Source: Phymorhynchus buccinoides
Taxonomy: Eukaryota > Mollusca > Gastropoda > Neogastropoda > Raphitomidae
DNA length: 64,000 nucleotides
Assembly (NCBI GenBank): GCA_017654935.2
Contig: CM065690.1
Coordinates: 8,118,555-8,182,554, forward strand
Reading direction: 5' to 3'
Below are positions 35,635 through 47,079 of the stretch, one piece after another. Each line of letters starts with the position of its first letter. The first letter of the stretch is position 1. The notes beneath the pieces were generated by a model. It did not search any database. It was not told where the DNA came from and worked only from the letters and a program-made list of their open reading frames with translations. The translations under genes and the position numbers were made by a program.

Positions 35635-35766
35635 CAGACAGTGGCAGAGGGTGCACATGTCAGGTGCCCACATCATTCCTTCACCGAACGTTGTTCCATT
35701 GAAGCTGCAGCTTGGTCGGCATTCGCAGGTCTCCAGATATTGTACACGTGACGTCAACTCCACATT
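35635..35766 (-). CDS. Exon: N-terminal part of the VWC domain
   Basis: This 132-nt exon, phase 0 at both ends, lies between acceptor CTTTCCCAG and donor GTCTG|GTAAGT. It encodes TCECRPSCSFNGTTFGEG, MWAPDMCTLCHCL, the front part of a von Willebrand factor C domain. In NELL and thrombospondin relatives a VWC domain follows TSPN and a coiled coil, as here. VWC domains often bind BMP-type ligands or other matrix proteins, but no partner can be told from sequence. Confidence 0.86.
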
Positions 35767-36029
35767 CTGGGAAAGAGAGTAATTTTCATTTCTAAAAATG
35801 AAACAGTAGATGCTCTTTAAAAAAAGAAGAAGAAGAGGGTGAAAAGGATGAAGAAGAGGGCTATGTTTTTGTACGCACCTTTCTGTTTTTTCTTCCATTG
35901 CAATGTTTGTAAACACAATGTGATATTTCTTGTTATCAGCTGCTTTTTTTCAAACCCAGGTAAGCCCAGTGATCTTGAGAAGGGAAGAAATGTTTTCCTA
36001 TGAACTGAAGGATATACCTGGACCTCAAG

Positions 36030-38125
36030 GAGTGCTGCTAAAAGCCAGAGGGTACTACAGCCTTAGTTTGTTCCTTTCTGATAGTACTGCTAAAAGCCAG
36101 AGGGTACGACATCCTTTGTTCCTTTCTGATAGTACTGCTAAAAGCCAGAGGGTACTACAGCCTTAGTTTGTTCCTTTCTGATAGTACTGCTAAAAGCCAG
36201 AGGGTACGACATCCTTTGTTCCTTTCTGATAGTACTGCTAAAAGCCAGAGGGTACTACAGCCTTAGTTTGTTCCTTTCTGATAGTACTGCTAAAAGCCAG
36301 AGGGTACTACATCCTTTGTTCCTTTCTGATAGTACTGCTAAAAGCCAGAGGGTACTACATCCTTTGTTCCTTTCTGATAGTACTGCTAAAAGCCAGAGGG
36401 TACTACATCCTTTGTTCCTTTCTGATAGTACTGCTAAAAGCCAGAGGGTACTACATCCTTTGTTCCTTTCTGATAGTACTGCTAAAAGCCAGAGGGTACT
36501 ACATCCTTTGTTCCTTTCTGATAGTACTGCTAAAAGCCAGAAGGTACTACATCCTTTGTTCCTTTCTGATAGTACTGCTAAAAGCCAGAGGGTACTACAT
36601 CCTTTGTTCCTTTCTGATAGTACTGCTAAAAGCCAGAGGGTACTACATCCTTTGTTCCTTTCTGATAGTACTGCTAAAAGCCAGAGGGTACTACATCCTG
36701 TGTTCATTTCTGATAGTACTGCTAAAAGCCAGAGTGTACTACATCCTTTGTTCCTTTCTGATAGTACTGCTAAAAGCCAGAGGGTACTACATCCTTTGTT
36801 CCTTTCTGATAGTACTGCTAAAAGCCAGAGGGTACTACATCCTTTGTTCCTTTCTGATAGTACTGCTAGGGTTTGTTCCTTTCTGATAGTACTGCTAAAA
36901 GCCAGAGGGTACTACAGCCGTAGTTTGTTCCTTTCTGATAGTACTGCTAAAAGCCAGAGGGTACTACAGCCGTAGTTTGTTCCTTTCTGATAGTACTGCT
37001 AAAAGCCAGAGGGTACTACATCCTTTGCCTGCTAGTTTGTTCCTTTCTGATAGTACTGCTAAAAGCCAGAGGGTACTACAGCCGTAGTTTGTTCCTTTCT
37101 GATAGTACTGCTAAAAGCCAGAGGGTACTACATCCTTTGTTCCTTTCTGATAGTACTGCTAAAAGCCAGAGGGTACTACATCCTTAGTTTGTTCCTTTCT
37201 GATAGTACTGCTAAAAGCCAGAGGGTACTACATCCTTAGTTTGTTCCTTTCTGATAGTACTGCTAAAAGCCAGAGGGTACTACATCCTTTGTTCCTTTCT
37301 GATAGTACTGCTAAAAGCCAGAGGGTACTACATCCTTTGTTCCTTTCTGAGAGTACTGCTAAAAGCCAGAGGGTACTACATCCTTTGTTCCTTTCTGATA
37401 GTACTGCTAAAAGCCAGAGGGTACTACAGCCTTTGTTCCTTTCTGATAGTACTGCTAAAAGCCAGAGGGTACTACAGCCTTTGTTCCTTTCTGATAGTAC
37501 TGCTAAAAGCCAGAGGGTACTACATCCTTTGTTCCTTTCTGAAAAGTACTGCTAAAAGCCAGAGGGTACTACATCCTTTGTTCCTTTCTGAGAGTACTGC
37601 TAAAAGCCAGAGGGTACTACATCCTTTGTTCCTTTCTGATAGTACTGCTAAAAGCCAGAGGGTACTACATCCTTTGTTCCTTTCTGATAGTACTGCTAAA
37701 AGCCAGAGGGTACTACATCCTTTGTTCCTTTCTGATAGTACTGCTAAAAGCCAGAGGGTACTACATCCTTTGTTCCTTTCTGATAGTACTGCTAAAAGCC
37801 AGAGGGTACTACATCCTTTGTTCCTTTCTGAGAGTACTGCTAAAAGCCAGAGGGTACTACATCCTTTGTTCCTTTCTGATAGTACTGCTAAAAGCCAGAG
37901 GGTACTACATCCTTTCTGATAGTACTGCTAAAAGCCAGAGGGTACTACAAAATTAGTTTGTTCCTTTCTGATAGTACTGCTAAAAGCCAGAGGGTACTAC
38001 ATCCTTTGTTCCTTTCTGATAGTACTGTTAAAAGCCAAAGGGTACTACAGCCTTTGTTCATTTCTGATAGTACTGCTAAAAGCCAGAGGGTACTACATCC
38101 TTTGTTCCTTTCTGATAGAACAGAC
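36030..38125. repeat. Second 48-bp minisatellite, part 1
   Basis: The unit is TACTGCTAAAAGCCAGAGGG, TACTACATCC, TTTGTTCCTTTCTGATAG (48 bp; for example starts at 36361 and 36409). A longer variant has ACAGCCGTAGTTTGTTCC. The unit is unrelated in sequence to the 21-kb array. About 43 units. Confidence 0.98.
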
Positions 38126-38127
38126 AA

Positions 38128-39247
38128 ACCTCAATTTTAAGACTTCCAAAATGTCCGGAAAAATCGGTTGTAAAATGGAGGGGTCGTATGACGGAGGTTT
38201 TCACTGGCAGCCGTAGAAAGAAAAAGTTCAGCACAGTTCATACTCTCTTCTTCATGCGCACATACAATGACATATTAAAACTGGATTTGGGTCTTTCCAA
38301 CTCCATAGGATTGTGCAATCGATATTACAGTTTCACTTTGCCGACTTCTTTTAATCACCTCCACTCTCGTCCAAAGTCAGTGGTTTTCTTTTTCAAAGTC
38401 AGTGGTTTTCGTGCTTTTCCTATGCTCTCTGCCATCTTTTCTACAACAAGGGAAGCGACTCCGCTTTCAGGCCCTTGACCGTGGTTGTTTCCCTTTGCTC
38501 GAAGTCTATGCAGACGACAGCAACGGTCGTAAAAACCAACAAAATGGCGGTCGTAAGTCGCGTTTTAGAGGAAGTCGTTTAAGAGAGGTTGTTTACATAG
38601 TAAAATGCATCTGTGCCAACAAATCCGGTCTCAAATGAGAGGTGGTCGCTTAACAGACATTCTACACATCTACACCCCATCCCGTCAACTTCGTTCTTCT
38701 GCTGACACTCGTCTCTTCCGTGTTCCTTCTGTCAGAACAAAGTCCTTCGGTCAACGTTCTTTCTCCTTTCAGGGACCAACTGTCTGGAATACACTTCCCA
38801 TCAATATCAGACACTTACCTTCAACTTCTTCCTTCAAGTCTGCTGTGAAGACGCACTTTTTTCAACGATCATAATTCTTCCCCCACCAATCCGCTCCTCT
38901 CCACCCCCTTGTACTCAGTTTCCGTGAAATGATGAAGTGGCTGTCACATGGCGTGCTCGCGTGTGTGCGTGTGCGTGTGCGTGCGCGCGCGTGTATGTGT
39001 GTATGTGTGTTTCTGTAAGTTGTGTACCTTTTTCAAGATATGCGTTTTTGTTCATTTGTATATATGTACTTTTCTATATTCTACTCATGTAAAATTTATG
39101 TATGTTCGTCATGTTCTATAAGATAATTATATTCTATGCTGTATTTGTATTAAATATGTAAAGCGCTTAGAGCCCTAAATCAGAGAATAGGCGCTATATA
39201 AATAATCATTATTATTATTATTATTATTAAAATAGGGGTTTGTCTGT
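38128..39247. mobile_element. Insertion in the array with ACAGACAAACC ends, carrying an L2-like LINE 3' part
   Basis: ACAGACAAACCTC at 38129 and GGGTTTGTCTGT ending at 39247 are inverted. Inside, plus frame 38641-38874 encodes TPSRQLRSSADTRLFRVPS, RTKSFGQRSF and KSAVKTHFFQ, then a 3' UTR with AAGCGCTTAGAGCCC and (ATT)n at 39210-39230. The first 500 bases include TCGTAAGTCG-type motifs typical of short DNA elements. This may be a DNA element with a nested LINE. Confidence 0.65.
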
Positions 39248-40635
39248 ACTGCTAAAAGCCAGAGGGTACTACAGCCGTAGTTTGTTCCTTTCTGAGAGTA
39301 CTGCTAAAAACCAGAGGGTACTACAGCCTTAGTTTGTTCCTTTCTGATAGTACTGCTAAAAGCCAGAGGGTACTACATCCTTTGTTCCTTTCTGATAGTA
39401 CTGCTAAAAGCCAGAGAGTACTACAGCCGTAGTTTGTTCCTTTCTGAGAGTACTGCTAAAAGCCAGAGGGTACTACAGCCGTAGTTTGTTCCTTTCTGAT
39501 AGTACTGCTAAAAGCCAGAGGGTACTACAGCCGTAGTTTGTTCCTTTCTGAGAGTACTGCTAAAAGCCAGAGGGTACTACAGCCGTAGTTTGTTCCTTTC
39601 TGAGAGTACTGCTAAAAGCCAGAGGGTACTACATCCTTTGTTCCTTTCTGATAGTACTGCTAAAAGCCAGAGGGTACTACAGCCGTAGTTTGTTCCTTTC
39701 TGATAGTACTGCTAAAAGCCAGAGGGTACTACAGCCGTAGTTTGTTCCTTTCTGATAGTACTGCTAAAAGCCAGAGGGTACTACAGCCGTAGTTTGTTCC
39801 TTTCTGATAGTACTGCTAAAAGCCAGAGGGTACTACAGCCGTAGTTTGTTCCTTTCTGAGAGTACTGCTAAAAGCCAGAGGGTACTGATAGTACATCATC
39901 CTTTGTTCCTTTCTGATAGTACTGCTAAAAGCCAGAGGGTACGACATCCTTTGTTCCTTTCTGATAGTACTGCTAAAAGCCAGAAGGTACTACATCCTTT
40001 GTTCCTTTCTGAGAGTACTGCTAAAAGCCAGAGGGTACTACATCCTTTCTGATAGTACTGCTAAAAGCCAGAGGGTACTACATCCTTTGTTCCTTTCTGA
40101 TAGTACTGCTAAAAGCCAGAGGGTACTACATCCTTTCTGATAGTACTGCTAAAAGCCAGAGGGTACTACAGCCGTAGTTTGTTCCTTTCTGAGAGTACTG
40201 CTAAAAGCCAGAGGGTACTACATCCTTTGTTCCTTTCTGATAGTACTGCTAAAAGTCAGAGGGTACTACAGCCTTTGTTCCTTTCTGATAGTACTGCTAA
40301 AAGCCAGAGGGTACAACATCATTTGTTCATTTCTGATAGTACTGCTAAAAGCCAGAGTGTACGACATCCTTTGTTCATTTCTGATAGTACTGCTAAAAGC
40401 CAGAGGGTACTACATCCTTTGTTCCTTTCTGATAGTACTGCTAAAAGTCAGAGTGTACTACAGCCTTTGTTCCTTTCTGAGAGTACTGCTAAAAGCCAGA
40501 GGGTACTACATCCTTTGTTCATTTCTGATAGTACTGCTAAAAGCCAGAGGGTACTACATCCTTTGTTCCTTTCTGATAGTACTGCTAAAAGCCAGAGGGT
40601 ACTACAGCTGTAGTTTGTTCTTTTCTGATAGTACC
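39246..40635. repeat. Second 48-bp minisatellite, part 2, ending near a splice donor
   Basis: The same unit resumes after the insertion. The last partial unit ends TCTGATAGTACC at 40634, about 20 bases from the donor of the coiled-coil exon. Confidence 0.97.
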
Positions 40636-40656
40636 ATCTGGCGCTTGGTTTCCCAC

Positions 40657-40781
40657 CTGTGCCTTCATCATGTTCACCACGGTGAGCAGCTGTGACAGGT
40701 GCTGTTCCAGGAGGGCCACCCTCTCATCAACGGACACCAGCAGGGGCATGCCCTCCCCTGCACTCACTGGCTGGTCCGCCG
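40657..40781 (-). CDS. Exon: short coiled coil
   Basis: This 125-nt exon lies between acceptor TCCTTTCAG and donor GCACAG|GTGGGA. It encodes ADQPVSAGEGMPLL then SVDERVALLEQHLSQLL and TVVNMMKAQ, a heptad pattern of about 4 turns. In thrombospondins and NELL proteins a coiled coil after TSPN drives trimer formation, so this product may be oligomeric (inference). Phase joins with the exon at 41588 (1 nt) and 35766 (0). Confidence 0.8.
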
Positions 40782-41587
40782 CTGAAAGGAAACAAAACGT
40801 TTGAAGGTTGAACGACAATACAGTCTGCATTAAAAACAAATCACATTTAATTGGGATACACTCGTATACGTATCCACAAAATGTGCATATCTAAGGCATT
40901 AAATGTAGCTGACCGTAACAAATTATAAACGCACATGTTCATGTACATGCAAAAGTGTGCGCACACGCGTACACACACCACACACACACGCACACACACA
41001 CGCGCACACACACACACACAATGTCACATATATTCGTGCACATACACACAAAAAGTTTAAATATCACTTAAAATGAACAGGTGTTAAAGCAAAAGAATGA
41101 AACACGCACAAACACACATACACATGCATGAATATACAGGCAAGCATGTGAAATAGACAAGCACATGCACATATTTAACATTTCATCTTGATATGACGCT
41201 TCAAATTTAATCTTATTTTTAGAATTCAAGTTCAAGTTCAACTCTGTTCAAGTATATTTTAATATCTCCCAAAGAGAAATTCAGGTTAGGTGCAACAACA
41301 CAACAGACATACAACATAACTAAAAGAACATTAATCAAACGTGTGAAACGAAATTATACCAACCAAATAATTATCATTAAAATTCATGACATTCATTCTT
41401 GATCCAATATAGAGGAAGAAGCTAATAAGGAAAGCTTCCCATCCCACCACACCCCAACTCCCACAACACCCTCCCCACCAAAAAAGACAGAAGAAAAAAA
41501 CAAGGAAACATTCACTTGGAATAGTTGGATAACCCTTTTCATCAAATGACAACAAAATTCACATAAAATCAAAAGCAGTTGACTTAC

Positions 41588-41651
41588 GCAAATGATGTTG
41601 GTGACTGTTGTGAGCACATCCTTGTGCCTCTGTCTCTCCGTGAGCACTTAT
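41588..41651 (-). CDS. Possible exon: His-rich linker
   Basis: This 64-nt candidate lies between acceptor AAAGGGCAG and donor TTTGC|GTAAGT. It encodes ISAHGETEAQGCAHNSHQHH plus L. It is needed to reconcile phase between the TSPN exon (phase 0 out) and the coiled-coil exon (needs 1 nt), and it fits both. The acceptor lacks a long pyrimidine tract, so another exon could do the same job. Confidence 0.45.
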
Positions 41652-42117
41652 CTGCCCTTTGAACAGAATTCCCTGCCACACATTCCAAAAGAGGTTGAAT
41701 AGTTGGTATACAAGTTATGTGCTCAACTGAGATAGTGAGTTTGTTAACTAGTAGTGCATACATGTGCGAGTATGTGTGTGTCTGTGGGCGCTTGTACATA
41801 CATGTACCATATTTTTTCTGACTATAAAGCACACCTGATTAAATAAGTCGCGCCCCCCAAATTTTACACAAAATTCAGATTTTGTTATACAGTATGTTAA
41901 GTAGCCTATGCGTATGTGATAGAGTGCGAACAGCGCAATAAATTATAAACGTCCATATTACAATTTAAAAAACATTAACAAACCAGCATTAATACAAAGA
42001 ATAAAGCGTATACCTACACACACCTTCATCAGGTTCATGTCTACATCATTGTTAACAAAAGACTAACACATATATAACAAAACACAAACACACACACACA
42101 CACACACATACTTTTAC
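41652..42117. other. Intron with MITE fragment and (CA)n
   Basis: A piece of the ACTATAAGGC-type element lies at 41815-41905 and a short (CA)n at 42089-42108. Nothing else recognised. Confidence 0.6.
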
Positions 42118-42620
42118 CTGCAAACCGGATTTCCGTCGACCAAGCCTGCTCCCAAACGACATTAGCGCCTCTGGAGGAATCGTCCCCAATGTTTGCCGCA
42201 ATTCCACCTTTTTCACCAGCTGACAATCCACATGCACCAGCAGGACCTGCCCCAACAAATCCACCTGAAGCAAACTCCACGGTTCACCAGGAAACACACC
42301 CTGCACCCTCACTCGCTGAAACGACTTCACCCCTAAATACCGAAACGTCAACACATTTCGAACAAGGTCTAACCGCAAATCTACCAAAGGCAGTTTTTGT
42401 TGAGGTTTTCGTACTGTCACCACAGAGCCGACACTGCTGTCCAGAAGATGTCCACGAAGGGTGAGGGAGAAATCCCTGTAGAGTCTCTTGAGGAAGTTTT
42501 CTGATTTGGAGCGGGGAATACGGAAGCCGGTAAAGTTGCTATGGAACTGGAAGCCCTTGGGTTGTAGTCTGGTGACCCCTTCCACAGTGTGCAGAGATTT
42601 CTTGCCCAAAAAATCCAGAT
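42118..42620 (-). CDS. Exon: thrombospondin N-terminal/laminin-G-like domain
   Basis: This 503-nt exon lies between acceptor TGCTTCAG and donor TTGCAG|GTAAAA. It encodes about 168 residues forming one beta-rich domain: DLDFLGKKSL at the start, LQPKGFQF, a central DFSLTLRGHL, and LLQVDLLGQVLLVHVDCQLV with the Asp-Cys pair typical of TSPN domains (VDC). In the family this domain binds heparin or matrix and sits at the N-terminus after a signal peptide. One nucleotide must come from an upstream exon, not found here. The exon is unusually large for a TSPN domain split but is open throughout. Confidence 0.82.
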
Positions 42621-42956
42621 CTGAAGCAGAAAGCATGTAAATCAACATTACACCAGAGCTCAGAAGCATACCATTGTTCCCACATACCGCTAATCCCACA
42701 ATGTAATTTTGCATCCATGATACAACTAGTCACACTGTACCGCGAGTCCCACAAAATGTCTCTCTCTGTTTGTCAGTCAAACCCAGATAAACGCATGCGC
42801 GTGCAAACACATACACACTCACAGTCACATACAAACCCATCCATGCGGTATGTGGGAATAATGGATTGTCACCCAGATCTCAAGCAGAAAGCATAATAAT
42901 TAATTGTTATAAAACATTGTGCTTTGAAGCACATACCATACCGTTATTATATTCAA

Positions 42957-44000
42957 AACTAGATAAACCCGTGCTCCGCACGGCAGCATGAAGCATCTGC
43001 GTTCATAATTGATAGGAACCTGTCTGAGCGATCCAAAAAAGAAAAAGAAGAAGAACTGGTTAGATGTAAATAATGAAGAAAAGAGACTAAAAAATATGTG
43101 GTGGTGCCCCCTCCCTTCCGCCCACTCCCCTCTCCTTTAAAAAAGATGATGACCCCCCCCCCCAAAAAAAAAAAAAAAAAACGTGGCGAGGGGCCGACTC
43201 GAACCCGCGACCACGGACGTGTGTAGAGGTGCGTGCCGCGACCTACTAATAGGCTTCTTAGACAGTCGATGTAAAAAATGTATTATAAGAGGAAGAAGGG
43301 AAAGCAGTCAAGTCGGACACCTGTTCCAGCTTCATGAAAGCAATTGCAAGCCTCGCACAGAACAGACTTAGGTTTTGTCACTTTAAGAAAAGTAGGTGCC
43401 TAAATGTTGTGAAAAAACACACACACACACACACACACACACTGTAGTAGACAGCACACACTTAATCATTGCTTGCTCGGTTTCCTGTCAATTCATGAGC
43501 GCAGATGCGTTGTTCTCCGTTATGCACCTTTCAAAACAAATATGGTTAGACCAAACACCAAACTTCCAGAACGTAGAGGAACTATTTGTAAAAAAGCCCT
43601 ACTCGCCTCCCTCTTCTCCTTCCTAGCCACCCCTCCCCCTCCCCCTCTCCCTTCTTCTAACCAAAGCAACCATAGAAGTTTCTAGGTGCAGTGAGTTAGG
43701 CCTAGCCTCGGCTTTTTGTTATCACACGCAGTCTAAAAATGAACCGTTTTTAGCAGACGACACATTCTGCTACTCAGGCTATTGCAGCATCGTGTTTGCC
43801 CCCCCTCGGTATGTACGAAGGGGCCCGATTAAGGATTAATCCACTGTTGTTTTTGAAAACATTTTGGCAGTTTGAGTGTTTTTACCTGGTGATTGTTGTT
43901 GGGGGCCTCCGACATAAAGGTCATACAGGGATCACGGCTGTTCCCTCAAGCACAAAAAATCTAAGTTTCGCGTAAAGGATATGACGTCACGGCTATTCCA
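42957..44000. repeat. Long dispersed repeat, copy 1, with tRNA-like segment
   Basis: Starts CTAGATAAACCCGTGCTCCG (with CACGG forming a hairpin) and ends near GGGATCACGGCTGTTCC. The same order of blocks is found at 54532-55960. On the minus strand at 43180-43250, GGTTCGAGTCGGCC looks like a tRNA T-arm/B-box. Poly-C/A and (CA)n tracts lie inside. Confidence 0.75.
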
Positions 44001-44275
44001 CTGTCACGGCTATTCCATGAAACTGTCTTTCTTGAAAATCACTCCCTCCGTTAAACAAATTTTATGTGAAATCCCGGCTTCAAACGACGACTTGGCGAAT
44101 TTCACTTGGAAGAACTGTTAAGCACCTACACGTGCCCCTATATTTCACAGTTGAAGGCAAAAATCGCCGCGACTTAGGAAAAAATAGAGAATTAAAATTC
44201 TTATCGGCACGCATATATAAATTAGGTAAAACAAGCCAGATAAGATTCCTAAAAATATTTCTTTCACATCAGTGA

Positions 44276-44640
44276 ATATTATCCGATCTTTAAGACATGA
44301 CAGATCTAAATATACACATAAGATACTAAATCTGCCTAGCCTTGAATACCGAAGGGAAGAGGAGATATGATTGAGACATACAAAGTGCTGCATGGCTATT
44401 ATGATCAACTAACAACAACAAAACTGTTCACATTTAACAAGTCAATAACTAGAGGACATGATACGAATAACCCTTTGTTAAGTCCAGCCAATGTGCACAC
44501 ATTTTTGCTGAGTTATCAATCTGTGGAACTCCTTACCACCCTCGCTTGCTACTGCAGGAACACTAAGAACAGTTTCAAAAATCAATTAGACTTAAACATT
44601 GGAGCAATTATTGCTTCCACACCAATTTTAGAATAGAAAG
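44276..44640 (+). mobile_element. Decayed LINE C-terminal fragment
   Basis: LNLPSLEYRR, then after a shift MIETYKVLHGYYD, TRGHDTNN and NSFKNQLDL. RGDMIETYK...TRGH is a common C-terminal signature of Jockey/CR1-type RTs. Several stops. 44641-45300 has only AT-rich sequence. Confidence 0.7.
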
Positions 44641-45536
44641 TTAGCCCCAAAAGTACCGCTGCACACCCAAAACAAAATAAAAGAGACTTCACATACCAGG
44701 CTAAAGGCTATTTCTAAGCCTAAATGCCATATGATAAGATATGATACAAATATGAGCTTATAACTCAGATCATCACAAAACAAAACACTAATTCATACTC
44801 AGTGCAGCCAATCCACTGATTTCTGGGGAAATAGGTGTTCTTCTTCTTCTTCTTCTTGGACGTGCATGGCCATAATCAATGTGCTGATTGTTTTGCCATG
44901 GAACCGGGGAGGTTCAATCACATATTTTGGAAGAAAGGGCCTTAAGTAGGCCAGAGAAGTATGAGAATTCAACATAGATAAAAGAGGATCCTACGCTGAA
45001 GCTGGGGAAAAAAGTTCTTGTATTGTTTATACTGACAAACCCTGAACGGGACTGCCAGAGATGCTGTCCTCAGTGCCCCTAGACCCTAGTGTACATATGT
45101 ATACATATTATTAGCCTGGTGTTAGTGTACATGGAAAAATTCAGCCTGTACAACCGTGAACACTGATTCCGCTATGTAAGTTTAAATCTAGTTGTGTCAC
45201 TATCAATAAGTTCTGATTGTCAGTATGTTCAATGCTGCATTCATAATTAGATTAGATCTGTGCATACTACTGCATTGGATGTGAGGATTAGGAAGCATTG
45301 AATGGAAAAATGCAATTGCTACCACATAGTGGCACATAGCATACCACTGCCTTGGTAACAATACCATTTTGTGGTAATAGGTTTGTGGGTCTAATGGTAT
45401 GTGGTACCAATTGTATGTGGTACCAATGGTGTGTGGGAATATTGGTATGTGGTAAGAAAAGTATGCTTCCGGATGTGATCAGGCGAAGTCAAAGGGCTTA
45501 GATCTAGCACCGACTTAGCTTGGGCTTGTCGCGTGC

Positions 45537-45697
45537 AAATCTGTCGCTCGCTACTATGAGAGTGTGTATTTGCGGCATTCACAAATTTCACTTTTTCCGT
45601 ACTTGAACCATTTACCCTAACCCATGGAAAAAGTGACATTTGTGGTTCATGCTCAATGTCGCAAATACACACTCTCATAGTAGCGAGCGACAGATTT
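45537..45697. repeat. Perfect 38-bp inverted repeat
   Basis: 45537-45574 and 45660-45697 are exact reverse complements (AAATCTGTCGCTCGCTACTA...). A third, imperfect piece with CTCATAGTAGCGAGCGA follows at 45760. Possible fold-back element. Confidence 0.85.
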
Positions 45698-46059
45698 GCA
45701 CGAGCGACAGATTTGCAGGCCTTATCGCCATGGACTGGAGCACCGTGTCGCAAATGCTAACTCATAGTAGCGAGCGAAGTATTTACACGATGCTACTTTT
45801 TTGCATACGACAGCACCGTACGGCGTAGTCTACTCTTTGGTGTATTCCCAAACAGTCCCAATCGCATGAATAAATAGCATACTTTTGAACTGGTGGTAGC
45901 CTTTATTGTCTTGCTGGTGTAAAGGATGAATTGATGATTGAAATAATCTTCACCAAAGCCTCTGATCTAGACTAGATAAAATATGAAAATACCGTGATGC
46001 GCGTGACTTATCATGTCTAAATACTCAAAAACAACCGTATAAATCACAATATAGTAGGG

Positions 46060-46905
46060 TGTTAAAATTCGTCCGCCATGCAATTTCGTCCAGTTTGCAT
46101 GGTTACTCACTTTTAAACTGTGTTGTATCTATTCTAAAGGATAATATATAAACACACATAGCTGTTGTAAAACCTAAAAGGAATCCCAATGATAAAAACA
46201 GTACTATTCATTAGTTTATTCACTGCAATTAAGTTTGTGTGATCTGCGTGAAAAGCTGGATCTAAATCTTAGCAACTGCCTGAAGACAGTCACATACCAT
46301 ACAACTGTAAATCACGCAGAAACAGGTGCCTAAAAACAAATGTTAATATTCCTTTGTTTTCACAACAACATGTGATTTTATCATGAATGTATTTTATAAT
46401 GATTAATTTTGAATAGGCAATTTTATTTTTTTAATTTAGATTAATGTATTTATGACAAATCCACTGGACGAATTTGTATGGTAAAAATCCAAGCATCAAT
46501 GCAATTTCGTCCAATGCAGTTTCTGACTATATTGTTTAAAAAATTGGAACTTTCCTGGTATTGCAGTACCTCCAGGATCGTCCCACCATCTTTATAGTTA
46601 ATAATGCCCCATATGTGCCTGTTCCATGCCGGAGGACATTAAATGAACTAGTCACTACTGAGGGGCTTACAGGTGCGACAGTGGATTTTTGACTCTCTTG
46701 ATAAAATGTACTGGAGGTCTTTTGTTTTGTTTTCCGATCACACACAACATTATCTTCATAAAAAAGAGAAGAAAATAAACACATATTCAGCTATTCTATT
46801 AATTTATTTCAAACTACAAGTCACTGTGCTTTGCTCTTTGTCCTTGGACGAAATTGCATGTCATGCCTGGACGAAATTGCATGGGGTATGGACGAAATTG
46901 TCACA
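46060..46905. mobile_element. DNA element with subterminal GCAATTTCGTCCA repeats
   Basis: GCAATTTCGTCCA occurs at 46080 and 46500 in plus and as TGGACGAAATTGC at 46848, 46869 and 46889 in minus orientation (positions approximate). Such clustered subterminal repeats in opposite orientation are common in DNA transposons. No transposase seen. Confidence 0.5.
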
Positions 46906-47079
46906 AGACACATGACTTTGTTTCCGACCATTTTCTGGTGAATATTCATGAGAAAACCGTAAACAGTTTCGTTAAACCGCTTTCTGATTGATTGATTATA
47001 TTAATGAGTTAAAATTATAACTCAGATGCTGCATCTACAAGCCAGAATATGTCGAAGAATACTATCTTCTTCTTCTTCT

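Noticed and set aside
36268..36975. Long open frames (up to 235 codons) in the 36-40 kb array on both strands
   Set aside because: The 48-bp period keeps all frames open. Frames on both strands are equally long, and they are broken at random by unit variants. No start context or splice evidence.
42189..42464. Pro/Ala-rich plus-strand ORF
   Set aside because: Antisense shadow of the TSPN exon.
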